A stretch of DNA of 15,607 nucleotides from Deltaproteobacteria bacterium (GTDB lineage Bacteria > Desulfobacterota > Syntrophia > Syntrophales > UBA5619). The stretch spans positions 1 through 15,607 of the forward strand of contig JAPLJY010000073.1 of NCBI GenBank assembly GCA_026388345.1. Direction: 5' to 3'. The notes beneath the pieces were generated by a model, which was not told the origin of the DNA, made no database searches, and was given only the letters and a program-made list of their open reading frames with translations. Below are positions 7,715-14,579 of this stretch, in pieces (within the stretch, counting starts at the first letter, position 1; each line of letters opens with the position of its first letter). The translations under genes and the position numbers were made by a program.

Positions 7715-7825
7715 CTTCATGCGTCACGGCTGCTTCGTCTTTTGTTTGTCTGACCTTCCCGGTCCGTTGTCTTTCCTGACCCCTGCATCTTGAATACCTG
7801 CCCTTCCGGTCCCGCGAACCATCTC

Positions 7826-9031
7826 CTATCCCTTCAGGGGCAGTTGTCCCCGCTCCCGGACGAACTCGCCGATTTTCAAAAGCCTCTCGAACTTGGCGTC
7901 CGGAGGGGTTGTATCGCTGACGCCCAAGATGAACCGTTCACCGGGTGCGATCTCCCGGAAGAGGTCTTCAAGATAGCGGTGGAATTCGTCGTCGGACATG
8001 GTGGACTCAAGCAGCGCAATGGAAGGAATCCCTCCCCAGATGGTCACCTTTCCCTTGAAAGCAGTCCGCATCTCCTTGATCGTGAACTTGGTCATGGGCG
8101 CAGGGCAGACCGCCTCGGCCACGTCCATCCCGCTTTCGGGAATCAGATCGAGCAGCCCCCGGTTCTCTCCATCGCAGTGGGAGAGCAGGAATTTGCCCCG
8201 GGGATGGATCATGTCCGCAAACCTCTGCATATAGGGCATGATATGCTGCCTGAAGAAGGGAGGGTAGGTGATCATGGCGTCATAGTTGGCGCCGAAGAGG
8301 ATCACCTCCGCCGGGCTGTCGGCGAGGACGCGGAACATCTGGTCGAAGAAGGGGTCCATGTCGCGGCAGAGCGCCTCCAACTCCTTCGGGTAATCGTAGA
8401 GGGCAAGGTAGAAGGCGGTGGCGTCCATGAACTGCTTCAGGATATGGTGCATCGGCCCGCCCGCGTTGTGGCCGAAAGCCACGGCCAGCCCTTTCTCCCC
8501 GACCTGTTTCTGGTATTCGAGGTAATTCTCGTAGTCCGGATGGACCTTGATGTTCCGGAAGATGTAACCCAGCACAGCGAAGTCTTCCGGACGCTTGACG
8601 GCGTGTTCGGCGATCCAGGAGATGGAGATGCCGGCTTTTCTCATCTCCTCATTGAATACGATTCGGGTGGAGACATCGCCGACGGGGGTATGATAGATCA
8701 CCCGGGTTGCGCTCCCCTCCGTGCTCACCTCCCGTTCCACACCCACCAGTTCGGGCCGAAAGGGCATACCCCAGAGCCGGTAGATGCCGATGGCACGGTC
8801 GATCGTGTCTTCGGCGGACCGGACCTTCAGGAACTCGGGGGTCACTTTATGGTATCCGCATCCGAGGTCGTCCGCCACCTCGTCGAGGGTGACGCCCTGC
8901 GGATAACGGGCGGGAAGGGCGCCCCGGAGGGTATTGGAATTGTGCCAGAGATCGACACGGATTGTCCAGGGAAGCCAGTCGGGCATCTCCCCCCGGACGG
9001 CCATGAGCATGCGCTGCTTGTGGGTCATCAT
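7826..9031 (-). CDS. URO-D-family protein, probable methyltransferase (second, divergent type)
   Basis: A 401-residue protein of the uroporphyrinogen decarboxylase superfamily, longer than the one at 965. The start MMTHKQRMLMAVRGEMPDWL is typical. The motif LSHCDGENRGLLDLI places His285-Cys286-Asp287-Gly288 where methyltransferases have H-x-C-G, so the usual zinc-ligand Cys is aligned with Asp and a Cys precedes it. AEAVCPAPMTKFT (Cys309) and WGGIPSIALL follow. Such Asp variants are found among uncharacterised URO-D-like proteins associated with O- or N-demethylation, so function is inferred, not shown. GAGGAG (9044-9039 on the minus strand) supports the start; ATG 9028 is an alternative. It begins 22 bases after the flavoprotein gene and is likely in its operon. 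It ends in TAG. Confidence 0.82.
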   Translation of the reverse strand: MMTHKQRMLMAVRGEMPDWLPWTIRVDLWHNSNTLRGALPARYPQGVTLDEVADDLGCGYHKVTPEFLKVRSAEDTIDRAIGIYRLWGMPFRPELVGVEREVSTEGSATRVIYHTPVGDVSTRIVFNEEMRKAGISISWIAEHAVKRPEDFAVLGYIFRNIKVHPDYENYLEYQKQVGEKGLAVAFGHNAGGPMHHILKQFMDATAFYLALYDYPKELEALCRDMDPFFDQMFRVLADSPAEVILFGANYDAMITYPPFFRQHIMPYMQRFADMIHPRGKFLLSHCDGENRGLLDLIPESGMDVAEAVCPAPMTKFTIKEMRTAFKGKVTIWGGIPSIALLESTMSDDEFHRYLEDLFREIAPGERFILGVSDTTPPDAKFERLLKIGEFVRERGQLPLKG

Positions 9032-9053
9032 GCGAAGACTCCTCGGAAAATGT

Positions 9054-10391
9054 TTAGATCTTCCTCTTCAGCGCCTGGGCGGCGATGTGGATCGGATCCC
9101 AAGAGCCACCAAACGGCGGGGCATAGGCCAGATCGAGCCAGCCGACGTCGTCGAGGGTGAGCCCCGCCCAGAGGGCGGCTGAAAGGGTGTTGATCCGGCT
9201 CACCGCCCCCGCCTTGCCGACCGCCTGCGCCCCCAGGAGCTTACCCGTCGCCCGGTCGGCGATCAGCTTGAGACCTAATTTTGTATTTCCGGGCATGGAA
9301 CCGGCGATCGCATTTCCCCAGACCAGCGTACTCACCGGATGGAAGCCGCCCTGTGCCGCCTCCCGCTCGTCGAGCCCCGTCGCCGCGACCTCTAGGTCGA
9401 AGACCTTGAAGCACTGCGCCCCGACGATCCCCGGAAAGATCATATCCCCGCCGCCGATGTTCCGGCCGGCGACGCGGCCCTGCTTGTTGGCGATGTCGCC
9501 GAGCGGAATATTCATCCAGCGGCCGCTCACCCGGTGGAAGGATTCGCAACAGTCCCCCACGGCATAGACCCCCTCGCGGGGAGTCCGCTGAGAAAAGTTG
9601 ACCCGGATCGCCCCCGTTTCCCCGAGCGGAAGCCCCATCTGTTTCGCAAGCGTGACATCGGGCCGGATCCCGACCGCCATCAGGATCATGTCCGCCTCCG
9701 CCCCGCCGTGGTTCGTGACCAGGCGGAGGCGGTGGTCCTTTCCCGCCTCCACAGCCCGAGTCTCCGTATCCGTGACGAAATCAATCCCGTGCCGCCGGAG
9801 CTCGTCCAGAACGACCTGCGAGAATTCGGGGTCCCAGCGGTTCACGGGGAGCGTCCCCCGGTGGAAGACCTGCGTCTCGATGCCGAGATTCCGGATCGCC
9901 TCGCACATCTCCATCCCGATGAAGCCGGCCCCGACGATGATCGCCTTCCGGCAGGGAACCTCCCGGAGCCAGGCCTTGATCCGGACCGCGTCCGTGAATC
10001 TCTTCAGAGTGAAGACCCCCTCCAGCATCTCCCCCGGGATTCCCGGCATCAGCGGCGTCGTTCCCGTCCCCAGGACGAGGATGTCATAGGAAAGCCTGGC
10101 GCCGTCCGCCAGACGGACCTCACCCGCCTTTTCGTCGACCTCTTCCACCCGGCTGTCGATCCGGACATCCACCCCCGTCTCCCGGAACTTCTCCGGCGTC
10201 CGGGCGATCAGCTTCTTTTCGTCCTTGATTACATCGCCGATGTAATAGGGCATCGGTCAGGCGGCCACCGAAACCTGGGAGCGCTGCTCGATCATGGCAA
10301 TCGATAGCGACGGGTCGCCCCGCCGCGCCTCGGCGGCCGCGGATGCGCCACCGGCCCCCGCTCCGACAATCACGACATGTTTTCCCATCAT
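9054..10391 (-). CDS. Probable selenocysteine-containing CoA-disulfide reductase / NADH oxidase-like flavoprotein
   Basis: An FAD/NAD(P)H pyridine-nucleotide disulfide oxidoreductase of 445 residues if the in-frame TGA (10257-10259) is read as selenocysteine. The N-terminus from 10391 has the FAD motif HVVIVGAGAGGASAAAEA and continues EQRSQVSVAA, then TGA at codon 45, then PMPYYIGDVI. In CoA-disulfide reductases, NADH oxidases and NADH peroxidases the single redox Cys sits exactly here (about residue 42-44, before a P-Y-Y/PY motif). Downstream are GTGTTPLMPGIPG, the NAD motif KAIIVGAGFIGMEM, the FAD motif GVYAVGDCCE and the C-terminal LAYAPPFGGSWDPI typical of this family. Without recoding, only a fragment from ATG 10253, lacking the FAD motif, would be called. 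The start may be ATG 10391, 10388 or 10400; the ribosome binding site is unclear. It lies about 38 bases after the regulator gene. Confidence 0.85.
10223..10249 (-). promoter_or_regulatory. Candidate bacterial SECIS hairpin after the in-frame TGA
   Basis: Reading the minus strand, ATTACAT (10246-10240) pairs perfectly with ATGTAAT (10234-10228) around the loop CGGCG (10239-10235). CCT (10249-10247) can pair with AGG (10225-10223) past a 2-base bulge. The apical loop begins 18 bases after the TGA, within the range usual for bacterial SECIS elements, and carries the G residues (GG) expected at the loop start. SelB recognition is inferred; structure was folded by eye. Confidence 0.6.
10257..10259 (-). 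other. In-frame TGA, probable selenocysteine codon
   Basis: Codon 45 of the flavoprotein counted from ATG 10391. I re-read every base from 10388 to 10251 on the minus strand; the frame is continuous on both sides and the codon sits at the catalytic Cys position. A TGC/TGT-to-TGA error or mutation is the alternative. Confidence 0.7.
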
Positions 10392-10429
10392 ACCCCCCAT
10401 ATCCAACCTGCTGAAACGGCGAAACCCCG

Positions 10430-11968
10430 TCACCCCGAGCTCTTCCGCCCATAGGAAATCCCCAGTTTCTTCATCCGGCTACGGAGCGTGCTCGGATTGA
10501 TCCCCAGGAGCGCCGCGGCTCCCCCCGGCCCATGCACCACACCACCGGCCATTTTTAAAACACGGCGGATGTGGTCGGCGCCGACCGCATCGAGGCTAAG
10601 CGTCCGGTGCACCCCCCCGGCATCCGCGGCGCGGCCTGCTTCATCATCACCCTCGGCAACGGTCTTGAAATCCAGCAAGTCCCCCCGGTTCAGGATCAGC
10701 TCCCTCTCCACGACATTCTCCAGTTCCCGAACGTTTCCGGGCCAGGTGTAGCCCATCAGGCGGTCGAGGGCGCCCGGCGCCAGATCCGGGATGGCGGGAA
10801 GTTTCAGTTCATAAGATTTCTTCCCGAGAAAATGATGGAGGAGGGAGGGGATATCCTCCTTCCTGGCCCTAAGCGGCGGCACGTTGATCGGGAAGACGTT
10901 GAGGCGGAACCAGAGGTCTTCGCGGAACTGGCCCGCCCGGACCATCTCCCGGAGGTTCCGGTGTGTCGCGGCGATGATCCGGATGTCGACCGGAATCGCT
11001 TTGGAGCCGCCGACGCGCTCGATCTCCTTCTCTTGGAGAACCCGAAGCATCCGGATCTGCGCCTGAGGCGGCAGTTCCCCCACCTCGTCCAGGAAGATCG
11101 TCCCGTGGTTCGCCCGCTCGAAGCGGCCGCGCTTCTGTTCGATCGCGCCCGTGAAGGCACCCCTCTCATGGCCGAAGAGCTCGCTGTCGATCAGGGTCTC
11201 GGGGATCGCCCCGCTGTTCACCGTAATGAACGGCCCCTTCCGCCTGGGTGAGGAGTAGTGGATGGCGTTGGCAATCACCCCCTTGCCGACGCCCGTCTCC
11301 CCCAGGAGCAGGACGGGGCTCTCCAGCGGGGCCACCTGGCGGACCATCTCCATCGTTTCCCTCAGGCCGAAGTCGCCCCCGACGATCTCGTCGCCGGACA
11401 TCCGGAAGAGCTCCTGGTGGAGATACCGGTTGTCGTCCGCGAGCCGCTCTTTGAGCTTCACGACCTCCTCGTGCTGGAGGGCGTTGGCGAGCGCGATCGC
11501 GCAGGGCTCGTTCAGCAGGGAAAGCAGCCGGGCATGCTCTTCGGTATAACGGTCCTTTCCTTCCGCAGTGAGGGCGAGGGTGCCCAGCCTCGTCTGTTCG
11601 ACGACAAGGCGCATCAGAAGTGTGGAGGAGCCCTGTGTCCGGAAAGATGCGGCGATCCTGGCCACAACCGGGTCCTCTTCGAACCGGTTGACGATTCGGA
11701 TGTTGGGTACCTGCCCCTTCTTGAAACTGTCCCGCCCCTCCTGCGTGAGGGAGGTGATTTTTTCCAGCGTCCGCGATCCGGTCTTGGTCACCTCCGCAAT
11801 CGTCCGGATCGCACCGAGATTCGGCTCATAGAGGTGCAGGTAGATCGCATCGACAGGCATCACCCGGGCCAGATAGGGGAGGGCTCGCGTCAGGGCCGTT
11901 TCAATATCCAGGCTGCCGCAGATCAGCATCGTCGCCTGACGGAAGAACTCGTTTTCATCGATGACCAT
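10430..11968 (-). CDS. Sigma-54-dependent transcriptional activator with GAF domain (FhlA/NorR-like)
   Basis: A 512-residue enhancer-binding protein that activates RNA polymerase carrying sigma-54. Domains in order are an N-terminal GAF-type sensor (about 15-165), a linker helix, the AAA+ domain (about 193-420) with Walker A GETGVGKG (223-230), the sigma-54 contact loop GAFTGA (270-275), Walker B IFLDE (291-295), and the arginine-finger region FREDLWFRLNVFP, then a Fis-type helix-turn-helix at about 466-503 (AAALLGINPSTLRSRMKKLG). There is no receiver domain, so it probably responds to a small ligand rather than a kinase. AAGGAG precedes ATG 11968 by 6 bases. Divergent from the sigma-54 promoter at 12101, with repeated TTGCGA sites between, it likely controls that transcript; the flavoprotein and URO-D genes follow it in the same direction. 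Confidence 0.95.
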   Translation of the reverse strand: MVIDENEFFRQATMLICGSLDIETALTRALPYLARVMPVDAIYLHLYEPNLGAIRTIAEVTKTGSRTLEKITSLTQEGRDSFKKGQVPNIRIVNRFEEDPVVARIAASFRTQGSSTLLMRLVVEQTRLGTLALTAEGKDRYTEEHARLLSLLNEPCAIALANALQHEEVVKLKERLADDNRYLHQELFRMSGDEIVGGDFGLRETMEMVRQVAPLESPVLLLGETGVGKGVIANAIHYSSPRRKGPFITVNSGAIPETLIDSELFGHERGAFTGAIEQKRGRFERANHGTIFLDEVGELPPQAQIRMLRVLQEKEIERVGGSKAIPVDIRIIAATHRNLREMVRAGQFREDLWFRLNVFPINVPPLRARKEDIPSLLHHFLGKKSYELKLPAIPDLAPGALDRLMGYTWPGNVRELENVVERELILNRGDLLDFKTVAEGDDEAGRAADAGGVHRTLSLDAVGADHIRRVLKMAGGVVHGPGGAAALLGINPSTLRSRMKKLGISYGRKSSG

Positions 11969-12022
11969 CGGCTTCTCCTTTTCAGGGAATTACCCATATA
12001 ATTAACATGCCGTTACGATATA

Positions 12023-12050
12023 TCGCAAGCATATTTGCGAATATTCGCAA
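12023..12050. promoter_or_regulatory. Likely activator-binding sites: three TTGCGA half-sites including a 16-bp palindrome
   Basis: TTGCGAATATTCGCAA (12035-12050) is a perfect palindrome. A further TCGCAA (12023-12028) forms a second inverted pair with TTGCGA (12035-12040), and CGATATATCG (12016-12025) is another short palindrome overlapping it. The centre is about 83 bases before the start site predicted from the sigma-54 promoter, a usual distance for an upstream activator site. The same region must contain the regulator's own promoter, so autoregulation is possible. Confidence 0.65.
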
Positions 12051-12100
12051 TTCAATCGGCATCATGATTCTAACTAATTGACATAACTACATAAATAATT

Positions 12101-12116
12101 TGGCACACCCTATGCT
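12101..12116 (+). promoter_or_regulatory. Sigma-54 (-24/-12) promoter for the small gene and cstA
   Basis: TGGCAC-ACCCT-ATGCT matches the consensus TGGCAC-N5-TTGCW with one mismatch; GG and GC elements have the required spacing. Transcription would start near 12126, about 26 bases before ATG 12152, leaving room for the ribosome binding site GGAGGT at 12139-12144. Confidence 0.8.
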
Positions 12117-12151
12117 CATCTCTTCGCAGGATTTTTACGGAGGTCAGAAGA

Positions 12152-12520
12152 ATGAAGTGGGCAGAGATCATCAAACTCCGGTTTACCGAAAGCGACCGCG
12201 AAGCCGTCGATCAGGCGCTGGCCGGATTCATCGGCGACATCGGCCGGAAGGATGGGCTGTGGAATGTTCATCTCTACCGCCACATCCGGATCGCGGGCGA
12301 CCTGTGTATCCTGTTCCATTGGGACTCCGCGGAAGCGGCGCTCCAGGGAAGCGCGGTGGGTCTCTCACTCGTTCATCTCCTCGGGGAATTCGGTCTGACG
12401 AACCATTCCGTCTGGATTGAGGAAAGAACCATGAAAACACCCCTTCATGGCGGAGCGTCAGACCGGTTGCATCAGTCAGGACAAAGGGCCAAGGGGCGGG
12501 CCCGGGGTCATCATCAATAA
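12152..12520 (+). CDS. Small unrecognised protein preceding cstA
   Basis: I do not recognise this 122-residue protein. It is soluble, with no signal peptide or membrane segment. Residues 1-92 look like a compact alpha/beta domain: MKWAEIIKLRF strand, an acidic helix (ESDREAVDQALAGFIGDIG), then NVHLYRHI, DLCILFHWDS, a helix AALQGSAVGLSLVHLLGEFG and HSVWIEER. This order of strands and helices resembles dimeric ferredoxin-like (ABM-type) folds, which is only a suggestion. The last 30 residues are basic and low in hydrophobics, probably disordered. GGAGGT at 12139-12144 supports the start. It is first in the sigma-54 transcript and 17 bases before cstA, so a role linked to CstA expression, sensing or activity is plausible. 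Confidence 0.75.
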   Translation: MKWAEIIKLRFTESDREAVDQALAGFIGDIGRKDGLWNVHLYRHIRIAGDLCILFHWDSAEAALQGSAVGLSLVHLLGEFGLTNHSVWIEERTMKTPLHGGASDRLHQSGQRAKGRARGHHQ

Positions 12521-12537
12521 AAAACGGAGGTAATTTT

Positions 12538-14358
12538 ATGAATGCGTTGACACTGGTCTTTATCTCGTTATGCGTCTTCGCGATCGGCTACCGGTTCTAC
12601 GGCCTGTTCATCGCCAACAAGGTCCTGGAAACGAACGCAGATCGGGTCACGCCGTCCGTCAAAATGGCAGACGGCCATGACTATGTCAAAACCAACAAGT
12701 ACGTCCTCTTCGGGCACCACTTCGCCGCCATTGCCGCGGCGGGACCGCTTTTGGGGCCGGTCCTGGCCGCCCAGTTCGGTTATCTGCCGGGCGCACTATG
12801 GATCATCATCGGCTGCGTCCTGGCCGGCGCGGTCCACGACATGGTGGTCCTGTTCGCCTCGGTCCGCCACAAGGGTCACAGCCTGGCAAAGATCGCGGAG
12901 AGCGAAATCGGCAAGACCACCGGCCTCGTTGCCGGGTGGGCGATCCTGTTCATTCTGATTCTCACCCTGGCGGGGCTCTCCATCGCGGTGGTCAATGCGA
13001 TGGCCGAGAGCGTCTGGGGGACCTTCACCGTCTTCGCGACGATCCCGATCGCGCTGATCATGGGGCTCTACCTCCATGTCTGGCGGCCCGGCGATGTCAA
13101 GGGGGCGTCCATCATCGGCGTGGTCCTGCTTTTCTTCGCCGTCCTCGCCGGTCCTTATGTCGTCGCGAGCCCGACCCTCTCCTCGATCTTCATGCTGAGC
13201 AAGAAGCAGCTTTCCATATTCATCCCGGTCTACGGCTTTATCGCCTCGGCCCTCCCGGTGTGGCTCCTGCTCTGCCCGCGGGATTATCTTTCCACCTATC
13301 TGAAGATCGGGACGATCGCGATGCTCGCCCTCGGGATCTTATGGGTCCACCCGACCTTCCTGATGCCGGCCGTCACCCAGTACGTCCACGGCGGCGGTCC
13401 GGTCATCCCCGGATCGGTTTTCCCCTTCATCTTCATCACAATCGCCTGCGGGGCGCTCTCCGGATTCCATGCCATCATCGGCACCGGCACGACCCCCAAG
13501 ATGATCGGCAATGAAAAGGATGTTCTGTTCATCGGCTACGGCGCCATGCTGACGGAAGGCTTCGTCGCGATCATGGCGCTCATCGCCGCCTGCGTGCTGG
13601 TCCCGGCGGACTACTTCGCGATCAACTCGGCGCCGGCCGTCTTCGATAAACTGGGAATCGCCACGGTGAATCTGCCGACGCTGGCCCAGGAGGTCGGCGA
13701 AAAGATCCAGGGCCGTCCCGGCGGCGCCGTCTCCCTGGCCGTCGGCATGGCCTACGTCTTCTCCGGAGTCCCCTTCATGAATGGGCTCATGTCCTACTGG
13801 TACCACTTCGCCATTATGTTCGAGGCAGTGTTCATTCTGACGGCCGTCGATACGGGGACCCGGGTCGGGCGATTCTTCCTCCAGGAGATGATCGGGAGGG
13901 TGATCCCGAAGTTCGGTGAGGTGCACTGGATGCCTGGGATCATTATCACCAGCGCGCTGTTTACCTTCGTGTGGGGCTATCTGGTCTATACGGGCGACAT
14001 CACCACGATCTGGCCGCTGTTCGGCATGAGCAATCAGCTCCTGGCCTCCAGCGGGCTCATCATCGGCACGGCCATCATCATCCGCCTGAAGAAGGCGCAA
14101 TACGCCTGGATGACAGCGGTGCCGGGGATCTTCATGGCTTTCGTGACCATGTACGCCGGCTATGAGAACATCGTCGGGAACTATCTCCCGAAGGGAGCAT
14201 ATCTTCTGGTTGCCTTGTCGGTGATCATCATGGTCATGATGGTCTTCGTCTTCATCGGGGCGGTCCAGCGGTGGTTCGAACTCCGCGAACTCCAGAAAGA
14301 GCACGCAGACGTGCTGGATAAGTACAGCAAGCACGTCCTGGTGGCCGTGGAGGAGTGA
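12538..14358 (+). CDS. cstA: Carbon starvation protein CstA family transporter
   Basis: A polytopic inner-membrane transporter of 606 residues from the CstA/BtsT family, whose characterised members import pyruvate or peptides in symport with protons. The family's N-terminal signature is clear: VKTNKYVLFGHHFAAIAAAG, PLLGPVLAAQFGYLPGALW, and AGAVHDMVVLFASVRHKGHS. Later marks are SGFHAIIGTGTTPKMI, AVDTGTRVGRFFLQEM and WPLFGMSNQLLAS. It is shorter than E. coli CstA (about 700), as in many anaerobes. CGGAGGTAA precedes ATG 12538. Its position behind a sigma-54 promoter facing a GAF-domain activator implies induction by a metabolite, rather than the CRP control used in enterics. The substrate is not determinable from sequence. 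Confidence 0.95.
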   Translation: MNALTLVFISLCVFAIGYRFYGLFIANKVLETNADRVTPSVKMADGHDYVKTNKYVLFGHHFAAIAAAGPLLGPVLAAQFGYLPGALWIIIGCVLAGAVHDMVVLFASVRHKGHSLAKIAESEIGKTTGLVAGWAILFILILTLAGLSIAVVNAMAESVWGTFTVFATIPIALIMGLYLHVWRPGDVKGASIIGVVLLFFAVLAGPYVVASPTLSSIFMLSKKQLSIFIPVYGFIASALPVWLLLCPRDYLSTYLKIGTIAMLALGILWVHPTFLMPAVTQYVHGGGPVIPGSVFPFIFITIACGALSGFHAIIGTGTTPKMIGNEKDVLFIGYGAMLTEGFVAIMALIAACVLVPADYFAINSAPAVFDKLGIATVNLPTLAQEVGEKIQGRPGGAVSLAVGMAYVFSGVPFMNGLMSYWYHFAIMFEAVFILTAVDTGTRVGRFFLQEMIGRVIPKFGEVHWMPGIIITSALFTFVWGYLVYTGDITTIWPLFGMSNQLLASSGLIIGTAIIIRLKKAQYAWMTAVPGIFMAFVTMYAGYENIVGNYLPKGAYLLVALSVIIMVMMVFVFIGAVQRWFELRELQKEHADVLDKYSKHVLVAVEE

Positions 14359-14387
14359 TTCCCGAAGTCTCAGGGAAGGTAGGAAAT

Positions 14388-14431
14388 CCGGCCGGGGGCG
14401 GCCACTCAATGCAGATGCCGCCCCCGGCCGG
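14388..14431 (+). other. GC-rich 15-bp perfect stem-loop after cstA
   Basis: CCGGCCGGGGGCGGC (14388-14402) is exactly complementary to GCCGCCCCCGGCCGG (14417-14431) around a 14-base loop. No T-run follows, so it probably protects the mRNA 3' end or works with the terminator just after it. Confidence 0.55.
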
Positions 14432-14442
14432 TCAATATCAAA

Positions 14443-14478
14443 AGGCTGTCCGACGCAAGGAGGGCAGCCTCTCTTTTT
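14443..14478 (+). terminator. Rho-independent terminator of the cstA transcript
   Basis: AGGCTGTCC (14443-14451) pairs with GGGCAGCCT (14462-14470) with one T-G pair, followed by CTCTTTTT. Bases 14479-14579, up to the convergent lgt stop, hold nothing further that I recognise. Confidence 0.8.
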
Positions 14479-14579
14479 GAAAATCGACGTTTCTGAATCC
14501 CCCTCCCCTTCGCCGGGAGAGATCATTTCACGTCCCGCCTCCTCGCTGGACAGGGTTCGGAATGGGGCGTTTTGTCCGG

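Larger units (their letters stand above)
5577..7717 (+). repeat. Tandem gene duplication: tctC plus terminator, two units
   Basis: Unit 1 (5577-6621) and unit 2 (6678-7717) share the coding sequence from start to stop, the post-stop sequence (ATCTGATGCCC, then a GCGTCA-containing stretch) and the hairpin core GAGGCGCCCCGGTTTTCCGG. Conservation beyond the stop codon shows that the duplicated segment included the 3' terminator, so this is a local duplication rather than two independently acquired genes. About 79 of 326 residues differ, so it is not recent. Confidence 0.8.

Noticed and set aside
7790..9160. A long plus-strand frame opposite the URO-D gene (456 codons).
   Set aside because: It is an antisense shadow: His/Asp/Gly-rich, no family resemblance, whereas the minus-strand frame has clear URO-D motifs.
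10251..10253. ATG 10253 as the true start of the flavoprotein (399 residues).
   Set aside because: It would remove the N-terminal FAD-binding motif that is perfectly encoded in the same frame just upstream.
10120..10452. An overlapping minus-strand open frame across the flavoprotein start.
   Set aside because: It is Arg/Gly-rich, lies in another frame, and is the shadow of the flavoprotein N-terminus and regulator end.
12035..12050. The palindrome as a terminator for either divergent transcript.
   Set aside because: It is AT-balanced, lies upstream of both genes and is repeated as half-sites, which fits protein binding better.
13339..14526. A long minus-strand frame opposite cstA (395 codons).
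   Set aside because: Its composition is rich in Asp, Arg, Gly and His, with no recognisable domain; CstA on the plus strand is certain.
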